Made by a program: the position numbers and the translations under genes. A stretch of 64,000 nucleotides of DNA from Zea mays (lineage: Eukaryota > Streptophyta > Magnoliopsida > Poales > Poaceae). The stretch spans positions 186,117,439 through 186,181,438 of the forward strand of contig NC_050100.1 in assembly GCF_902167145.1 (NCBI RefSeq). The letters are read 5' to 3'. Positions within the stretch are counted from its first letter, which is position 1; each line of letters opens with the position of its first letter. The notes beneath the pieces were generated by a model that worked only from the letters and a program-made list of their open reading frames with translations, was not told where the DNA came from and searched no databases. Positions 45,846 to 58,000 of this stretch are shown in pieces.

Positions 45846-48324
45846 TCATGGTCATTGCTAAGGATGGATGGAGTCTCTGTTGTCCTTAGGATCCTATACC
45901 AGGTGGCTAGAAGTTCAAAGAATGAAAGATCCCTTCGATAGTAACTCCTCTCAGCCACATCAAACAATTACAATAAATAAAGACATAATAATGAGTATTG
46001 TCCATATAAACAATTCGATTTAGATAGAGTATATTCTCATTCTCGGATGGAGTGGGTAGGAGCAGTGCAGCAACAACACAAGTGATACTGAAGGAAGATG
46101 CCTTAATAAAAGTTGATTGGATCCGTCCTGATGTCTTAATATCTCAAATTTAACAACAAGTTACTCAGATAGTGTTAGTTCTATGAAAATAGAAAAATTA
46201 AATGTGAAACATGCACCTGTCAATTATCAGTATAGCTAGTAAGTCTATCAGATATTGTGTCAATGCCATTAAGCTCCAGAATAGTATATTTATTCCTTCC
46301 ATGTTAAAGAGGAATATTGCTTCAGCATATTAATGGATTATGCAGTAAGGTATTCATCATAGTAAGTTCTAAATATTTCACAAGAAGCATGTATGTTGAC
46401 AACCTTAAGGTGAACACGACATTATTGCAAGTTAATTTGTTGTCATGGTACACGAATGAATGAACCAGAATCACAAATGCTATTGGGGACAACACAAGAG
46501 CTTGGTGATGATGCAACAGAGTCTTAAACAAATAATTGAAAAAAATGCAACAAACATGCAAATGGATATTTGAGAGCAGCTTTATTTGTTGAAATGAGTT
46601 TTTTTTTCCAAATTTATTTGCTCCTTAAAGCTGGGCACAACTTTAGCAGCCAAAGCAAGCAAAAAAGGTAGACCTGGTGCTAGAGGATCCTACACGAATG
46701 AGGTCTAGGGAAGTAAAAAAACCAAGGCAAGCCATCCTCCCACACATGCGGAGAGGCTGCTTCGAATACTCAACCTGCACGAGGCATGTCCTTCTCAACT
46801 AAAGCAAGCAAGCAAGGAATTTTTTATGGTGTGACATGCTATCTAGTCACCAACCTCTGATCAAGGTCTGGTTAATGGACATCAGGGGCCATATAAAACT
46901 ACAGATTGTCTCTAACACAGGATAGAAGCTATGCATGTGAACTTCCCCTAGCATGCAGTTGTATCAGTAACAAAATGCCTTTCTAGGGTGTAAAAATCAT
47001 ATTAAAGTTGAAAAATACTTAGGTTAAATTTCAATAGAGCATATGCAAAAGTGTTCACATGTACCTTCAGTAATAAGAAGAATTGACACATGAGTGACAT
47101 CAAATGCCCTAGAGAATCCAACTCTCTGCTTGCAAACAAATGATAGATACAAGTGATAAAGGAATTCAATATATAATGTGGGGTCTAAAAAGTAATGATC
47201 CCAAGTTGCCCAGACAAGTTTAGCAATTATTCCCAAGTTGAGATCATCATAATAAGTCCTAACACAAATGGGCATCTATAATACCTAGGCATGCTTGAAC
47301 TGGATAATTCTATAATCCATATAGGAAACCAACAATATGTCGGTACCTGAAAGATCGTAGCAGCATAGTACAGTTGACCACTAACCTACATATACAAATA
47401 AGCCAGGATAAGTTGAAAACCATTAATATTTATTTTAGAGAAAAGAACGATATGTTACTGAAAGCACAAGAACATATTATAATTTAAAGATAGAAGAGAT
47501 CACCAGGTGAAAGAAGACCAAACCACATCCAACTAACATTCTGCTCTTCTCATCGAAGCTAGCTTGCTTCTCTTGATCAATATACAACAACAGCGGACAG
47601 ATCAAGCCATGTTTTTATGGATAATTCTATCACATATTTCATCTCTATATAGCGAAAGAAGAGCAGAATACACTCAAGTTAGATTTAATTATCCAAATAA
47701 TTTGTATGCATGCATATGTAGGGATACATATGCATGAAAAAGACATATTATATAAAAATATGTGAAATCGTTCAAACATAAGGGCCATGTGCTCATGCTC
47801 ATGTGGTATTTACAGACCACAAAACAAAGGGTAATCTAAATGCAAAAGAAAAAAGAATGAACAGATGCATTTTGAAAGAAAGTTGTTGATCCTAGCAGCT
47901 CTCAGGTGTGTTAATCTGTCATTTACTACCAATCTGAAAAAAAAGAAGTAAATGAGTTACACCAAAAACAAATAAATAGTTGGCACTTACGATAGGTACA
48001 TAGTGATCCTGGTATCTCCAAAGGGCAAGCATAAAATGTAGTTGGTTTATACAAGAAAATAGGTCTATCTCCAAGTAAATTAGTTTACAATACAAAATTA
48101 CGAAGTCATGCAAAATGCAGAAAACAAACAAATAAAAACTGATGCCCCACCGCATGGATATAGCTCAATGAAATCAGAAGTCAATTTCTTGTTAGGTCCT
48201 CAGGGACCCAACCCACCATATGGGCGTGATCTCTGGTAGCTTGAACTTTTCTTTTTTTTAAAAAAAAGGAAACACTTTGCAGCTTGTCGGTGCATCCAGG
48301 ATTCTAGAACCATGTGAACTCTGA

Positions 48325-48407
48325 ATAAGCAATGGATGGTTGGTTGAATGCTGAAAGGCATGGCGCATAAGCAATGGATGGTTGGTTGAATGCTGAAAGG
48401 CATGGCG
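48325..48407. repeat. Two-copy 42-bp tandem repeat
   Basis: ATAAGCAATGGATGGTTGG and the rest of the unit occur twice at a period of 42 bp with almost no change, implying a recent duplication. Confidence 0.85.
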
Positions 48408-49208
48408 TTGACATTTTATGAGGTGGCTCATTCAACACAACGCATTGGGGAGATGAACTGAGGTCATAATGGGCTAATGCAGTGTCATATACTTGCTTAG
48501 TGGCAGATTAGTTGCTATATGCATGATCAAAAGACTCATGATAGTAGCAGCGATCTTGGTCATCTTCCCTGTGTCCTGTCAAAAGATTACATCAGCAGAA
48601 GACAGTGATTGAAAAAAGAAGCATTAAATATAGAGCATCCTTGGCATTCAATTAATCACACAATTACGGAGATATTGATACTTAATGCAATTTAGAAATC
48701 AAAAGATAAATCAACTGGATTTTTTCTTAACCAGTCAATGAAAAATGTACCACGCTAAATCAAACTAAATAGCATTGCCCCATTGCTTGACCTATATGAC
48801 AGATTGATACAGACAAATAAAAAAGAGATGAGCGCGTTTGACTTATGATAGAGAGAACAAACCTCAGGAGCAAGAGTAGTTGCCGTAGGAGCTGATGACG
48901 CAGGCATATTTACGCCAACAACATTACCAGGGAATCTGCAACAAGCGACATGTGTTAATCTACGACACTTATAAATTTGCAAACAGTTAAATAAATCAAC
49001 CAACTGCACCTACAAATTTGCAATCAATGAAATAAATCAAATATTGAGGCTACAGCCGCAGAGACGGCCTCGTACCACCAGGCAGCATTAGGAAACTCAG
49101 TGCTAGATTTCGACGGCACCGCGACAAAGACCTTAATATCATCCTTAGTAATCGCAACACTGCGCAGGCAGCAGCACAAGAACTATAAGGAAACACAACC
49201 TGATCGAC

Positions 49209-49400
49209 ATCACTGCGGTTGTAGTTTAGCCTCGCCCATCTCGCCACACCTGTCGTACATGCTGGCGAGAGAGATGGACATGAACACATTGTTGCAGAGA
49301 CCGTCTAGCCTCCCAAAACAACCAAGGCGATCGTGATGGCAAACGTGAACTCGTCAATGACCCTGGCCCATGCCCGGGCAAACGTTGCCAGGGAGAAGGT
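49209..49400 (-). pseudogene. Possible captured PPR-like fragment
   Basis: Minus-strand pieces in two frames read IDEFTFAITIALVV and then NNVFMSISLASMYDRCGEMG, ending in a stop at 49209. The spacing and wording resemble pentatricopeptide (PPR) motifs in plant organelle RNA-binding proteins. A frameshift lies near 49310. The match is by eye only. Confidence 0.3.
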
Positions 49401-50316
49401 CGAGAGGAAGCGGACGCCAAATCAACCTCCGAGCCGTCGGTCGCCTTGATCAAATCCTCGGACGAGGTCCCCATAGTTGGACAGCCTGTGGCCTTCAGAG
49501 AGACTTCGTCGGAGATCCTCTCGAAGCCGGATAAGGGGATAGCATGGAGGAGGCGATGGTGACCTCGGCCTACAACACAACGAGGGAGCGCCCGGTGAGG
49601 GGTCGGCTATGGCTCGCGTTGAGGAGGGGGCGACTACGGAGGGAGGAGTGAGAGCTAGCGCTAGGGTTGCTCGCGCGGGTTTGACGATCGGGAGGGGGCG
49701 GGGAGATACAGACGGTGATCTCGTCTCCTCGTGTGGGGCGCCGGGGAGTTCTCCCCCAACAGCCGATCTGCGCACCGGGCTGGGGGCGCAAAGAGCTTCT
49801 TCACCGACGACATCCTCGTGGGACAAGGATCTGGCCGCCAGGGGCGATGACGGGGATGACGGGGTTGTGGGCTGCCAGATTATCGTCGACCTGGGGCGAT
49901 GTCGGTGCGATGACGACAATTTGGAGGTCGCGCGCTGTCGACACTGTCGAGGCCACACGACGAAGGGAAGGAGCCGTGGTAGGAAGCCCTCGACCATGGC
50001 AGGATTTGGGCGCCGCGGGGAGAGGTCTCGCGCTGTCGAGGGCTCGATTCGGGGGCCGCGAACATCTGATCTGGAGAAATTACCTACTCTATATGCCACT
50101 GCTAACATGAATTAGTAAAATTACCACTCCCCACGTTCCCCGCCTGCTTCCTCCAGGCCCCGGCTAGATCCGCGCGCCCCGCGGGGAAGAGGGCCTCCTC
50201 TCCTCCTCCTCCCTTGGCTCGCGCTATGGTCGAGGAGGCAGAGGCCGGTGCCGGCAGGCGGGGAGGTAGGTAGCAGCTTGCGGTTGCGGGAGGGAAGCTG
50301 CGCGCGCTAGGCTGCC

Positions 50317-50397
50317 ATGGCGGTGGAGAAGACGCTGCTCGGCGCGAGTGCGGGGAGGACCGTGCTGGTCACGGGCGGGGCGGGCTACATCGGTAGC
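50317..50397 (+). pseudogene. UDP-glucose 4-epimerase N-terminal fragment captured by Helitron
   Basis: 27 codons from ATG at 50317 read MAVEKTLLGASAGRTVLVTG and then GAGYIGS. This includes the glycine-rich Rossmann motif (TGGAGYIG) that binds NAD in the epimerase/dehydratase superfamily, in a form typical of plant UDP-glucose 4-epimerases. After GYIGS the sequence changes to a GC-rich, unrelated frame, so only the start of the first coding exon, and probably the 5' UTR (from about 50156), was captured. It is antisense to the Helitron and about 165 bp from its 5' end. Confidence 0.72.
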
Positions 50398-50566
50398 GCC
50401 GGGCGTCGGGGATCGCGAGCGGGACTGGGTAGCGCCGGGCGGGGGCTGCGCCGTGGATGGCGAGCGGGACTGGGGTGGGGGGCGAAAATCCTGGCGTTCA
50501 TGGGCGGGCGGGGTAGAGAGGCGGGGGCAGTCTACACTCCTCTCTTAATAGTTAGTAGAGAAGAGA

Positions 50567-52561
50567 TATTAAACATAAGAAAGAAGGGGAAGAAACCCCG
50601 GAGCCACCAGCAGTTGAAGCAGCGAACCAGTGACCGCCCGTTCTCACGTTTGGGAATTGAGGTCGACGGCCGCCGCTGGGGTTGTTGCACTCGCTCGCAC
50701 TGCACCTACACGTACACGTACACGCACACGCACGCTCAGGCAGTCAGGCTGGCTTTCCGTCTGAACTGGCGGTGGGGGGATGCTTCATGCTCGTGGCCTA
50801 GGGCGCCTGGCGTGTCCCTTTCGCCGCGCCGCGCCGCGACAGTACAGCGCATTGATGGACAGAGGTTGACACGGAGATGGGCGCCGCCGCGAGGCTCCGA
50901 CTGCGGCGAGAAACGCTCATCCGGGCGCGATGCGTTGCGTTGGGGCTGTGACTTGGCGTCTTGGTTGGACAGGAGCCATGAAAAAGCGAACGCCTTTTTC
51001 CGCTGCGCTGCTGTGTTCAGTCCGTCATCGCGCATTTCAGATAAAATGCTCGATGGGCTGACGTGGAGCGTAGGCTGTTTTTTTCCCTCTTCAGGAGAAG
51101 CAAGCAATAGTGTTTTCTTGATGACCTTTTCTCTTCCTGTGATATACTGGTATATTATTACCAGAAGGGCCAGAAAAGTCTACATGCAACTATATGCAGG
51201 AATCCAGGAAGGAACAGAGGGCTAGTCCGCTAGTATCTGTTGATAAAAGCCTAAAAGGTGTGCGGTTGGAGACCAACAGCTCAGCGACTGATACAGTGGG
51301 CTTTGCAAGCGGCGGCGGTAAATGGACGTGCAACTTTGCAAGTGCGGAAGAAAGCTGGGTTGGTGGACAGTGGACTTTGCGGCGCAAGACCTCGACCGGA
51401 ATAGCGTCGCACTCTTTCGTTTCCTGCTGATGATGCGCCTTTTGTTCTTTTTTCTTTCTTTCTTTCTTTCTTTCTTCTTTTTATTCCTCCAACGAAAGTA
51501 CGAAACGATCCTTCTGTTTTCCGGCGGCTTCATCAGTCCCACCTTGCAAACCCCGTTTCAAAGCGTATATCGGTATATGGCGTGTTTTTTGGTTCCTAAA
51601 CCAGGTTTATAGTAGAACGGAACATCTAGTACATCAAAGTAGTTTCGTTAAATAAGACTTCGAGTACTTCCACTGAACCAAACTAGTCTACTTTCGACAA
51701 GTCTAAAGGAGAATGGAATATCTTGCAAGCGCCAGCATATTTGTCTAGAGATAGATTTTTGATTAAAACCAGAGAGAACTTAAAATTTAGAAAAGGCAAA
51801 GTATTATATGATTATATCTGGATTTGCTATATGACACCAGGTGTTTCTCATCAGAGTTATTAAAACTTGAAGGGGTTTCACGCGCCCTCCGCATTCCACG
51901 GAGGCATAGCCACCACCCGGCCAACGCGTGTCAGGAGCGCGGACGCAAGCTCTTCCTTCAATCCAGTTGTGAGCCTGTGACGGGTGTTGTATTCTCTATC
52001 CTCCTCCATCCTGTACTACTCGGCTACTCCCTCCGATGACACCGCCCGCCTCGCTGCAAATCCCATCTTTCTGCTCACCGTCGGCCTGACCAGCCTCGCC
52101 TCCTCCCTCTGCCTCTCCTTCCCTCGTCCCGTCGTCGCAGCGCGCAGCTCTGCCGGCTCTGATTTGGCTCTTCCGGCTGCCGTGACGTACCTCTATCGGT
52201 TCCCACACAAACCTTTTCGACTGAGCGCCGCCTCCACGGTGCCGCTGCAAGGGCCTCCTCTTCCTCCGCGACCACACGTCGCCCACTCCGTCTCCAATGT
52301 GGCTGCCTGACCCCCTGCGCCCTGGGTATTCCTCCCCTTGCCTCCCATGTCTTCCCCCTCTTGCCATTGTATGGTGACGAGAAATTCCAAGTTTCCATGA
52401 AACTTCCTGCTGTGCTCAAGTAAACACAAAGTCAAAAGGTGCGGTGATGCATTTTATTAGACTTGGAGAGTATTCGGCCCCAATCATCGTCAGGCCTGCT
52501 GTTCTCAAATAACTAAGCGTCCTTGTTAGCCTGTCCATAGCTAACACCCTAGGAAGCATTC
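50567..52561. other. Intergenic region
   Basis: No gene recognised. Contains a short CACGTA/CACGCA run near 50707-50740 and a TTTC microsatellite near 51447-51482. The frames of 100-300 codons in the GC-rich left part show no known domain. Confidence 0.5.
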
Positions 52562-53838
52562 ATGCATCTAAAAATCTCTCATGGTGAAGTCATGTGCACC
52601 TGCAACATTTATTCACTCTTCTGCATCCTGGCAAGCTTTACTTGTCTTTTTTATTTCTGTGACTGCAGTAGTGCAGTTCGTGCTGTAGATGCTGGAGGCC
52701 AAGGTCAGTGTCCTCATTTCTCCTGTGGTGATCTTGGCAACATATCCAACCCTTTCCGTAGGCCAGGTGACCCAGAAGAGTGCGGTGTAAAAGCATACGA
52801 GCTGGTCTGTAGCAACGGCAAGGCTACAATCCGCATCAACACGGGGACATTTTGTCACCAGCATCGACTATATCAATCATTCCTTCTGGGTTGTGGACGC
52901 CAATTTGGATATGCACAACAGCTGCCCTCTTCCTCGCTGGGATCCGTTACTTGCAATATGCATGTCGGATACGGGTCCGTATACAAGGGCCTACTACTCG
53001 CAGCAGGCAATATGTATGTTGCCGTCAAGATGCTGGGCAACTCCAACTGCAATGGGGGCGAGTTCATTCTCCACCATCGGTAGGATTCACCACATCAATG
53101 TGGTTCGCCTTGTGGGCTTCTGTGCAGAGGAAATGAGGAGGGCACTGGTCTGTGAGTACATATTCTCGGCCGAAAGAAGTTTTTCTTGGGATATGCTCAA
53201 CGAGATTGCTTTGGGCATTGCAAGGGGAATCAACTACATACCTGCATCTAGGGTGCGACATACAGATCCTTCACTTTGACATCAAGCCACACAACATTCT
53301 TTTGGACAGCAATTTTGTCCCAAAGGTTTCTGACTTTGGCCTTGCCAAGTTGTACCCTAGAGACAAGAGCTTTGTGCCAGCAAGCGCCATGCGGGGAACT
53401 ATTGGGTACATAGCTCCTGAAATGATATCTCGTAGCTTTGGTGCCATATCAAGCAAATCTGATGTTTATAGTTTTGGTATGCTACTGCTCGACATGGCAG
53501 GAGGGTGAAGGAATGCAGCCAACTCAAGCCGAGCATAGTACCCGGCCTAGGTTTATGACCGTCTAGCGGAACAAGAAGCTGGCGAGATTTCTGTTGCGGC
53601 AGACATGCATGAGTTGGAGAGGAAACTGTGCATCGCTGGGCTACGCTGCATTCAAATGAAGCCGCAGGATCGTCCGACCATGGGCGAGATCATAGAGATG
53701 CTCGAGTGTGGCACTCATGGCCTGGGCCTGCAAATGCCTTCTAGGCCATTCTTCTGTGAAGATGATGATCCTAATATGCCTGCAGCAGATTCTTACCATT
53801 TCTCATCGGAGCTTACTGCAATATCTGAGGAAGATGGT
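52562..53838 (+). pseudogene. LRK10-like receptor kinase pseudogene
   Basis: Starts with a signal-peptide-like stretch (CNIYSLFCILASFTC) and a GUB_WAK extracellular domain beginning CPHFSCGDLGNISNPF. A frame change near 52848 splits that domain (DANLDMHNSCPLPRW continues in another frame). It then joins directly to kinase subdomain I (GYGSVYKG) near 52970. The rest of the ectodomain, the transmembrane segment and the usual intron are missing. The kinase continues in pieces ([22 protein letters not shown] and [19 protein letters not shown]) with shifts near 53070, 53155 and 53245. Stops lie between about 53506 and 53565, and it ends with LRCIQMKPQDRPTMGEIIEM. LRK10L proteins are plasma-membrane receptor kinases. 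This copy is dead, although its catalytic motifs survive. Confidence 0.88.
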
Positions 53839-53861
53839 TGAAGAAATATTACTTGTCTTTA

Positions 53862-53990
53862 TGCATTTAGATGAAGCCACAGGATCGTCCAATAATGAGT
53901 CAAGTCGTAGGGATGCTTCAGTGATCATATGGTTCATATAGATTCTTACCATTTCTCCTCAAACATTGATGCTAGATTAGAGAATTTTAT
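53862..53990 (+). pseudogene. Second, shorter copy of LRK10-like kinase 3' end
   Basis: Directly after the pseudogene, MKPQDRPIMSQVVGMLQ (from 53871) and then DSYHFSS (53940-53960) repeat, in diverged form, the end of the preceding copy (MKPQDRPTMGEIIEML; DSYHFSSE). The piece in between is missing. This indicates a former tandem array of LRK10-like genes. Confidence 0.7.
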
Positions 53991-55052
53991 AGCGCCCGAT
54001 AGGGCGCTGCTAATTCTAGTCTCATTTATGACTGATTTTTTTCTCGGTCAATTTTCACACTATTCTTTAGCTCAATGTTCGCCGCCTGATCCGTTCGCTC
54101 TTCTCCACGTCCGTTGAGATTGAGCTTCTTCGACGAATTAGGCTAGAGATTTAGAAATTTAGTGCTAGTTTGAGAACCCTATTTTTTCAAATAATTTTCA
54201 TTTTTCGAAGTAAGATTAGTTCATTTTTTCTTGTAAAAATAAAAAATATTTTGGAAAAATATGGTTCCCAAACTAGTTAGAGGAGGAAAAAAATATAGGG
54301 AAAGAAGGTAGCCACGACGGTCGATGGGCAGAGCCGCAGAGCTAAAGGATAACCACTTGAACAAGGAGCCAAGGAGGGATAGTATGGGAACCCGGTTTGC
54401 TACTTGGCTCGCGGCAACATGTTTGGTGGCTCACATGAAGCACCGGGTGTGGTTCGAGCGCTATAGGCGAAGACGGACCATTGATATTTGTTCTCTTTCT
54501 TGCTTTTTTAGCATTCGGTACCGTTTCGTTTTCATAATCCGTTTTTAGGGATTTTAGTAGTAGCTATGTTTCAATTTTAAGGATATTTTATCTCCAGGTA
54601 TTTTTTTCTTACTACTTTAGAGAAATCGCTCTCTCTTATTGTGATGACTATTTTCTCTTGCCTTTTAGATACATTGTTTTTTCTTATTTTAGGATTTAGG
54701 ATTTCTTTTCTCTTCCTAGATGGCCCACTAGAATGAATCCCAACTTGCAATTTCAGGAAGGTTTTGGGTGGGCTGACCAGTCAGCTAAAATGGGCCAGAT
54801 CGTACGGAACCCAGACTATTAAAGTAGCCCATGTCCCAGAACACGATCCATTTACACTGACAACGGCGGCCTCACGAAGCTTAGTGACTTAGTCCCACCT
54901 GTCAGCTGCAGCAGCAAGCAAATTGACAGCACCCCGCATCTCTTCTCCTGGACGCGACGCCGTCCCCAACCTCTCCGTCCCGCGCCGCCGCCGCGCGTCA
55001 CTGTGCTCGCGATCTCGCCGGCGGCCCCAGAGGACTTGTCGCGTGCTCGGCC
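53991..55052. other. Spacer upstream of eIF2A
   Basis: Contains the foldback at 54161-54281 and otherwise AT-rich sequence without a recognised gene. The last 300 bp should contain the eIF2A promoter; no unambiguous TATA box seen. Confidence 0.45.
54161..54281. mobile_element. Foldback MITE
   Basis: CTAGTTTGAGAACC (54165-54178) and GGTTCCCAAACTAG (54263-54276) are inverted copies with one mismatch, extended inward by A/T-rich complementary sequence. Total about 120 bp. Confidence 0.6.
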
Positions 55053-58000
55053 ATGGCATCGCCACCGCCGGCCCTCGAGATCCTAGGTATCCTCACACAT
55101 CCCTCTCTCTCTCTCCTCGCCGCGTTTCTCCCATAACATCTCGCGTTTGACGGAATGCGCCAACGTCGCAGTTCGCGAGCCCGACGGAGTCACGGTGTGG
55201 TCCGGACCCCCCTACCCGCCGGGCACCACCAGCCCGCCGCAGAGACTCCCCAAGACGGCGTGCAGCGCCACCTCTTTCTCCACCGACGGTGCCCGCCTGC
55301 TCGCGACGGTGGCATCGGCCTCGGCCACCGTCTACGACTGCCGCACACTCGCTGTAGTCAAGTGCTTCGAGCTCCCGGGTCTCCTCGCCGCTGCGCTATC
55401 GCCCACGGGGGCGTATCTGCAGACCTTCCAGAAGTCATCCTCGCCGCAGGAGAAGAATGTCACGGTCTGGCACGTCGACACAGCTGCCGCTCTTTACCAA
55501 CACTATCAGAAGAGCATGTCTAAAACCACCTGGTTCGTGTTACTTGGGCTCTCATGACACTGATAACTTATGCTGCCTGCCTGCACTCTTTATGCTTCAT
55601 TATGCTTGTAGAGATGTACTGTGGGTACATTTTGTAGCATTTAGCATCTTACTAATACTGATTTAGCAGATGAACATTTTATGGGAGATAGTGGCAGACG
55701 CTCGCTTGTTAACTACATCCAGCATATTTGTTATTGCAATAATTCGTTAAGTCAGCGATGTCATATGGTAGCTATGTTTGAACTCTTGCACAGTTGCATA
55801 CACATCTATCACTGAGGTCCCTATCAAGCTGGATGATGCTTCTTTTGGGAGACTGGCAAGGAAACAAAACTGGTACTCGATTTTAAAGATATCTCCTAGC
55901 ACCTGATCCTTAGTGATTGGATTGGCTACTGATTAAAAATTTTATCCTGGTTCCTGGGTTTGATATTCTGACACTTTCTGCCACCATTCTATGTGGATTC
56001 TCCTTTAGCTGCATACACGAGCTTAGGCAAAAAAGAAACCTGAGACAGTATAGGAGAAAGTATCTATAAATCTGATTTAGGCTCAATTTGCGTAAGCATG
56101 AGATGCATTTGAGTTCTTGATGCATGATATTTTGACTGAACCCGCAGGCCAATGGTTCAGTTTTCTGCGGATGAATCGGTCGCTTGCCGGATGATGCCTA
56201 ATGAGATACAATTCTTTGATCCAAAAGATTTTGCAAAAGGAATTTTGTATAGGATAAGAATGCCTGGCATAGCTACGATGAAGCTAGCAACTGCACCAGG
56301 ATCTCATGTTGCTGGATTCGTCCCAGAGGCTAAGGTCTGATTTGTTACATTTTATTTGGGTAATTAGACTGTGTTTCTGCAAACTAGTTTCACAAGGTTA
56401 CTCATCTCTTTGTCTCTCTGGTTTCGAGTAGGGTGTTCCAGCTAGCGTTCAGATATTTTCTTGCAACAAGGATGCACAAAATCAAGTTGTTGCTCGCAGG
56501 AGCTTTTTTCGCTGTTCCACCGTTCAATTACAGTGGAACAAAGGGTCCACTGGCCTTCTAATTCTTGCTCAAGCTGACGTGGATAAAACCAATCAGAGTT
56601 ACTATGGTGAAACCAAGTTGAACTACTTGACAACTGACAGGGCCTTCGAAGGAATTGTTCCACTCAGTAAGTTCTTAGGGTTTGAAAATATTTATCCTTT
56701 AATTTCTGGTATCTGACACTATAATGTATTGGCAGAAAAGGACGGGCCAGTCCACGATGTGCAGTGGTCTTCCTCTGGCTCTGAATTTGCTGTGGTTTAT
56801 GGTGGTATCCTTACATTTACTGTCTTCATATGCAATGTAGAATTTCAGTGTTTAACCTTTTACGTACCATTTGTCCTTTTTTAAGTGCTCCTTAACTGTA
56901 TCTCAGTTATGCCGCCCAAGGCAACAATATTCAACAAGAAGTGCAACCCTCTTGTTGAGTTTGGTGAAGGACCCTACAATACGATAAGATGGAACCCCAA
57001 AGGACGATGTATCCTCTAGAATAATTTGATCATTCAGTCTTGATGTGTGATCTTGTGTAAAAATGTGATGGGCAAATCTAGCTATTTCTATCTACAGAAG
57101 TTGGTCTAAGCCCCAATGATTTCAAGTCGCCTGGTCGAACACTGGGGCCGACCAGGCGACTAGTCGCGATTAGGCGACGACCAGGGCGATTAGTCGACCC
57201 CTAGTTGGTCCTAGTTGGTCCCTGGTCATCCTAGACCTTTTAGACTGGTATTTATACTTATATAGGTATAAACAGCAGGATATACAAAATAACAGGCAGA
57301 GGTACAAGTCACTAATCAGCAGTCGGCTTAGGATTAGAGCAGCAACAGCCATTAGTGTTTGATCACTGGTGGGAGACACAGACAGAACAGAACTACAGAG
57401 ATGGGGGAGAGGGAGCAGGGGGAACCTTGAGATGACGAGCTCATCTCGTCACTGGTGCTGGAGACACTGGTGATCTGGAGTAGCCGTCGCCCACCGGTGA
57501 TCTGGACTCTAGAGTTCTGAACTGGAGCTGTGGACCAGGCAAGCAGGCAGAGGGGCACATGTGACTGGAGCAGGCGAGCAGCTGCCGGTGATCGGGAGTT
57601 CGGGCAGAGGGGATCACTAGTGCTGGAGAGTGGAGACGCCGGTGATCTGGACCTCTAGAGCAGCCGCCCGGCAGAGGGATACATGCAGGGTTTAGGCAGC
57701 CTTAGGGTTTTAGCAGAGGAGAGGAGAGGCGGAACTTAATGTTCTTGTAGATGAGCGAAAACATTGGTCCTGTAGCCCAACACAAAAATACTAGCACCAA
57801 CGACCAGAAACTGGAAAAACGGACGACTAATCGTCCTTATCGTCGACTAATCGGACGATCAGAACGACCAGGCTCCCTAATCGAGTCGTCCGGCTAATCG
57901 GCTGTTAACAGGCGACCAGACCGACTAATCGCGATCAATCGCGATTAGTCGGACGACTTGAAATCATTGCTAAGCCCTGCTCCCTCTGTTTCTTTCCGTA

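Larger units (their letters stand above)
45049..50561 (-). mobile_element. Helitron (about 5.5 kb) with captured gene fragments
   Basis: 3' end on the minus strand: CCGTAGCAACGCACGG, then GCATGCAC and CTAG, followed by host T. It fits the maize Helitron 3' pattern, including the short hairpin, at every position I recall. 5' end at 50561: TCTCTACTAACTATTA fits the maize 5' pattern. The base before it is T, but an overlapping start five bases out (50566) is preceded by the expected A. No Rep/helicase gene is seen, so it is non-autonomous. Inside are a foldback, tandem repeats, a UDP-glucose epimerase fragment (antisense to the element) and other possible gene scraps. I saw no second 5'-type end between. 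Confidence 0.78.

Noticed and set aside
49422..50115. Overlapping 228- and 168-codon ORFs on opposite strands
   Set aside because: GC-rich low-complexity frames with no domain. Neither shows protein-like features.
50317..51225. 302-codon plus-strand ORF starting like UDP-glucose 4-epimerase
   Set aside because: Only the first 27 codons are epimerase. The rest crosses the Helitron end and is unrelated, so it is not an intact gene.
55155..55523. 122-codon plus-strand ORF over eIF2A exon 2
   Set aside because: Out of frame with the conserved protein. Exon phases support the VREPDGVTVWSG frame.
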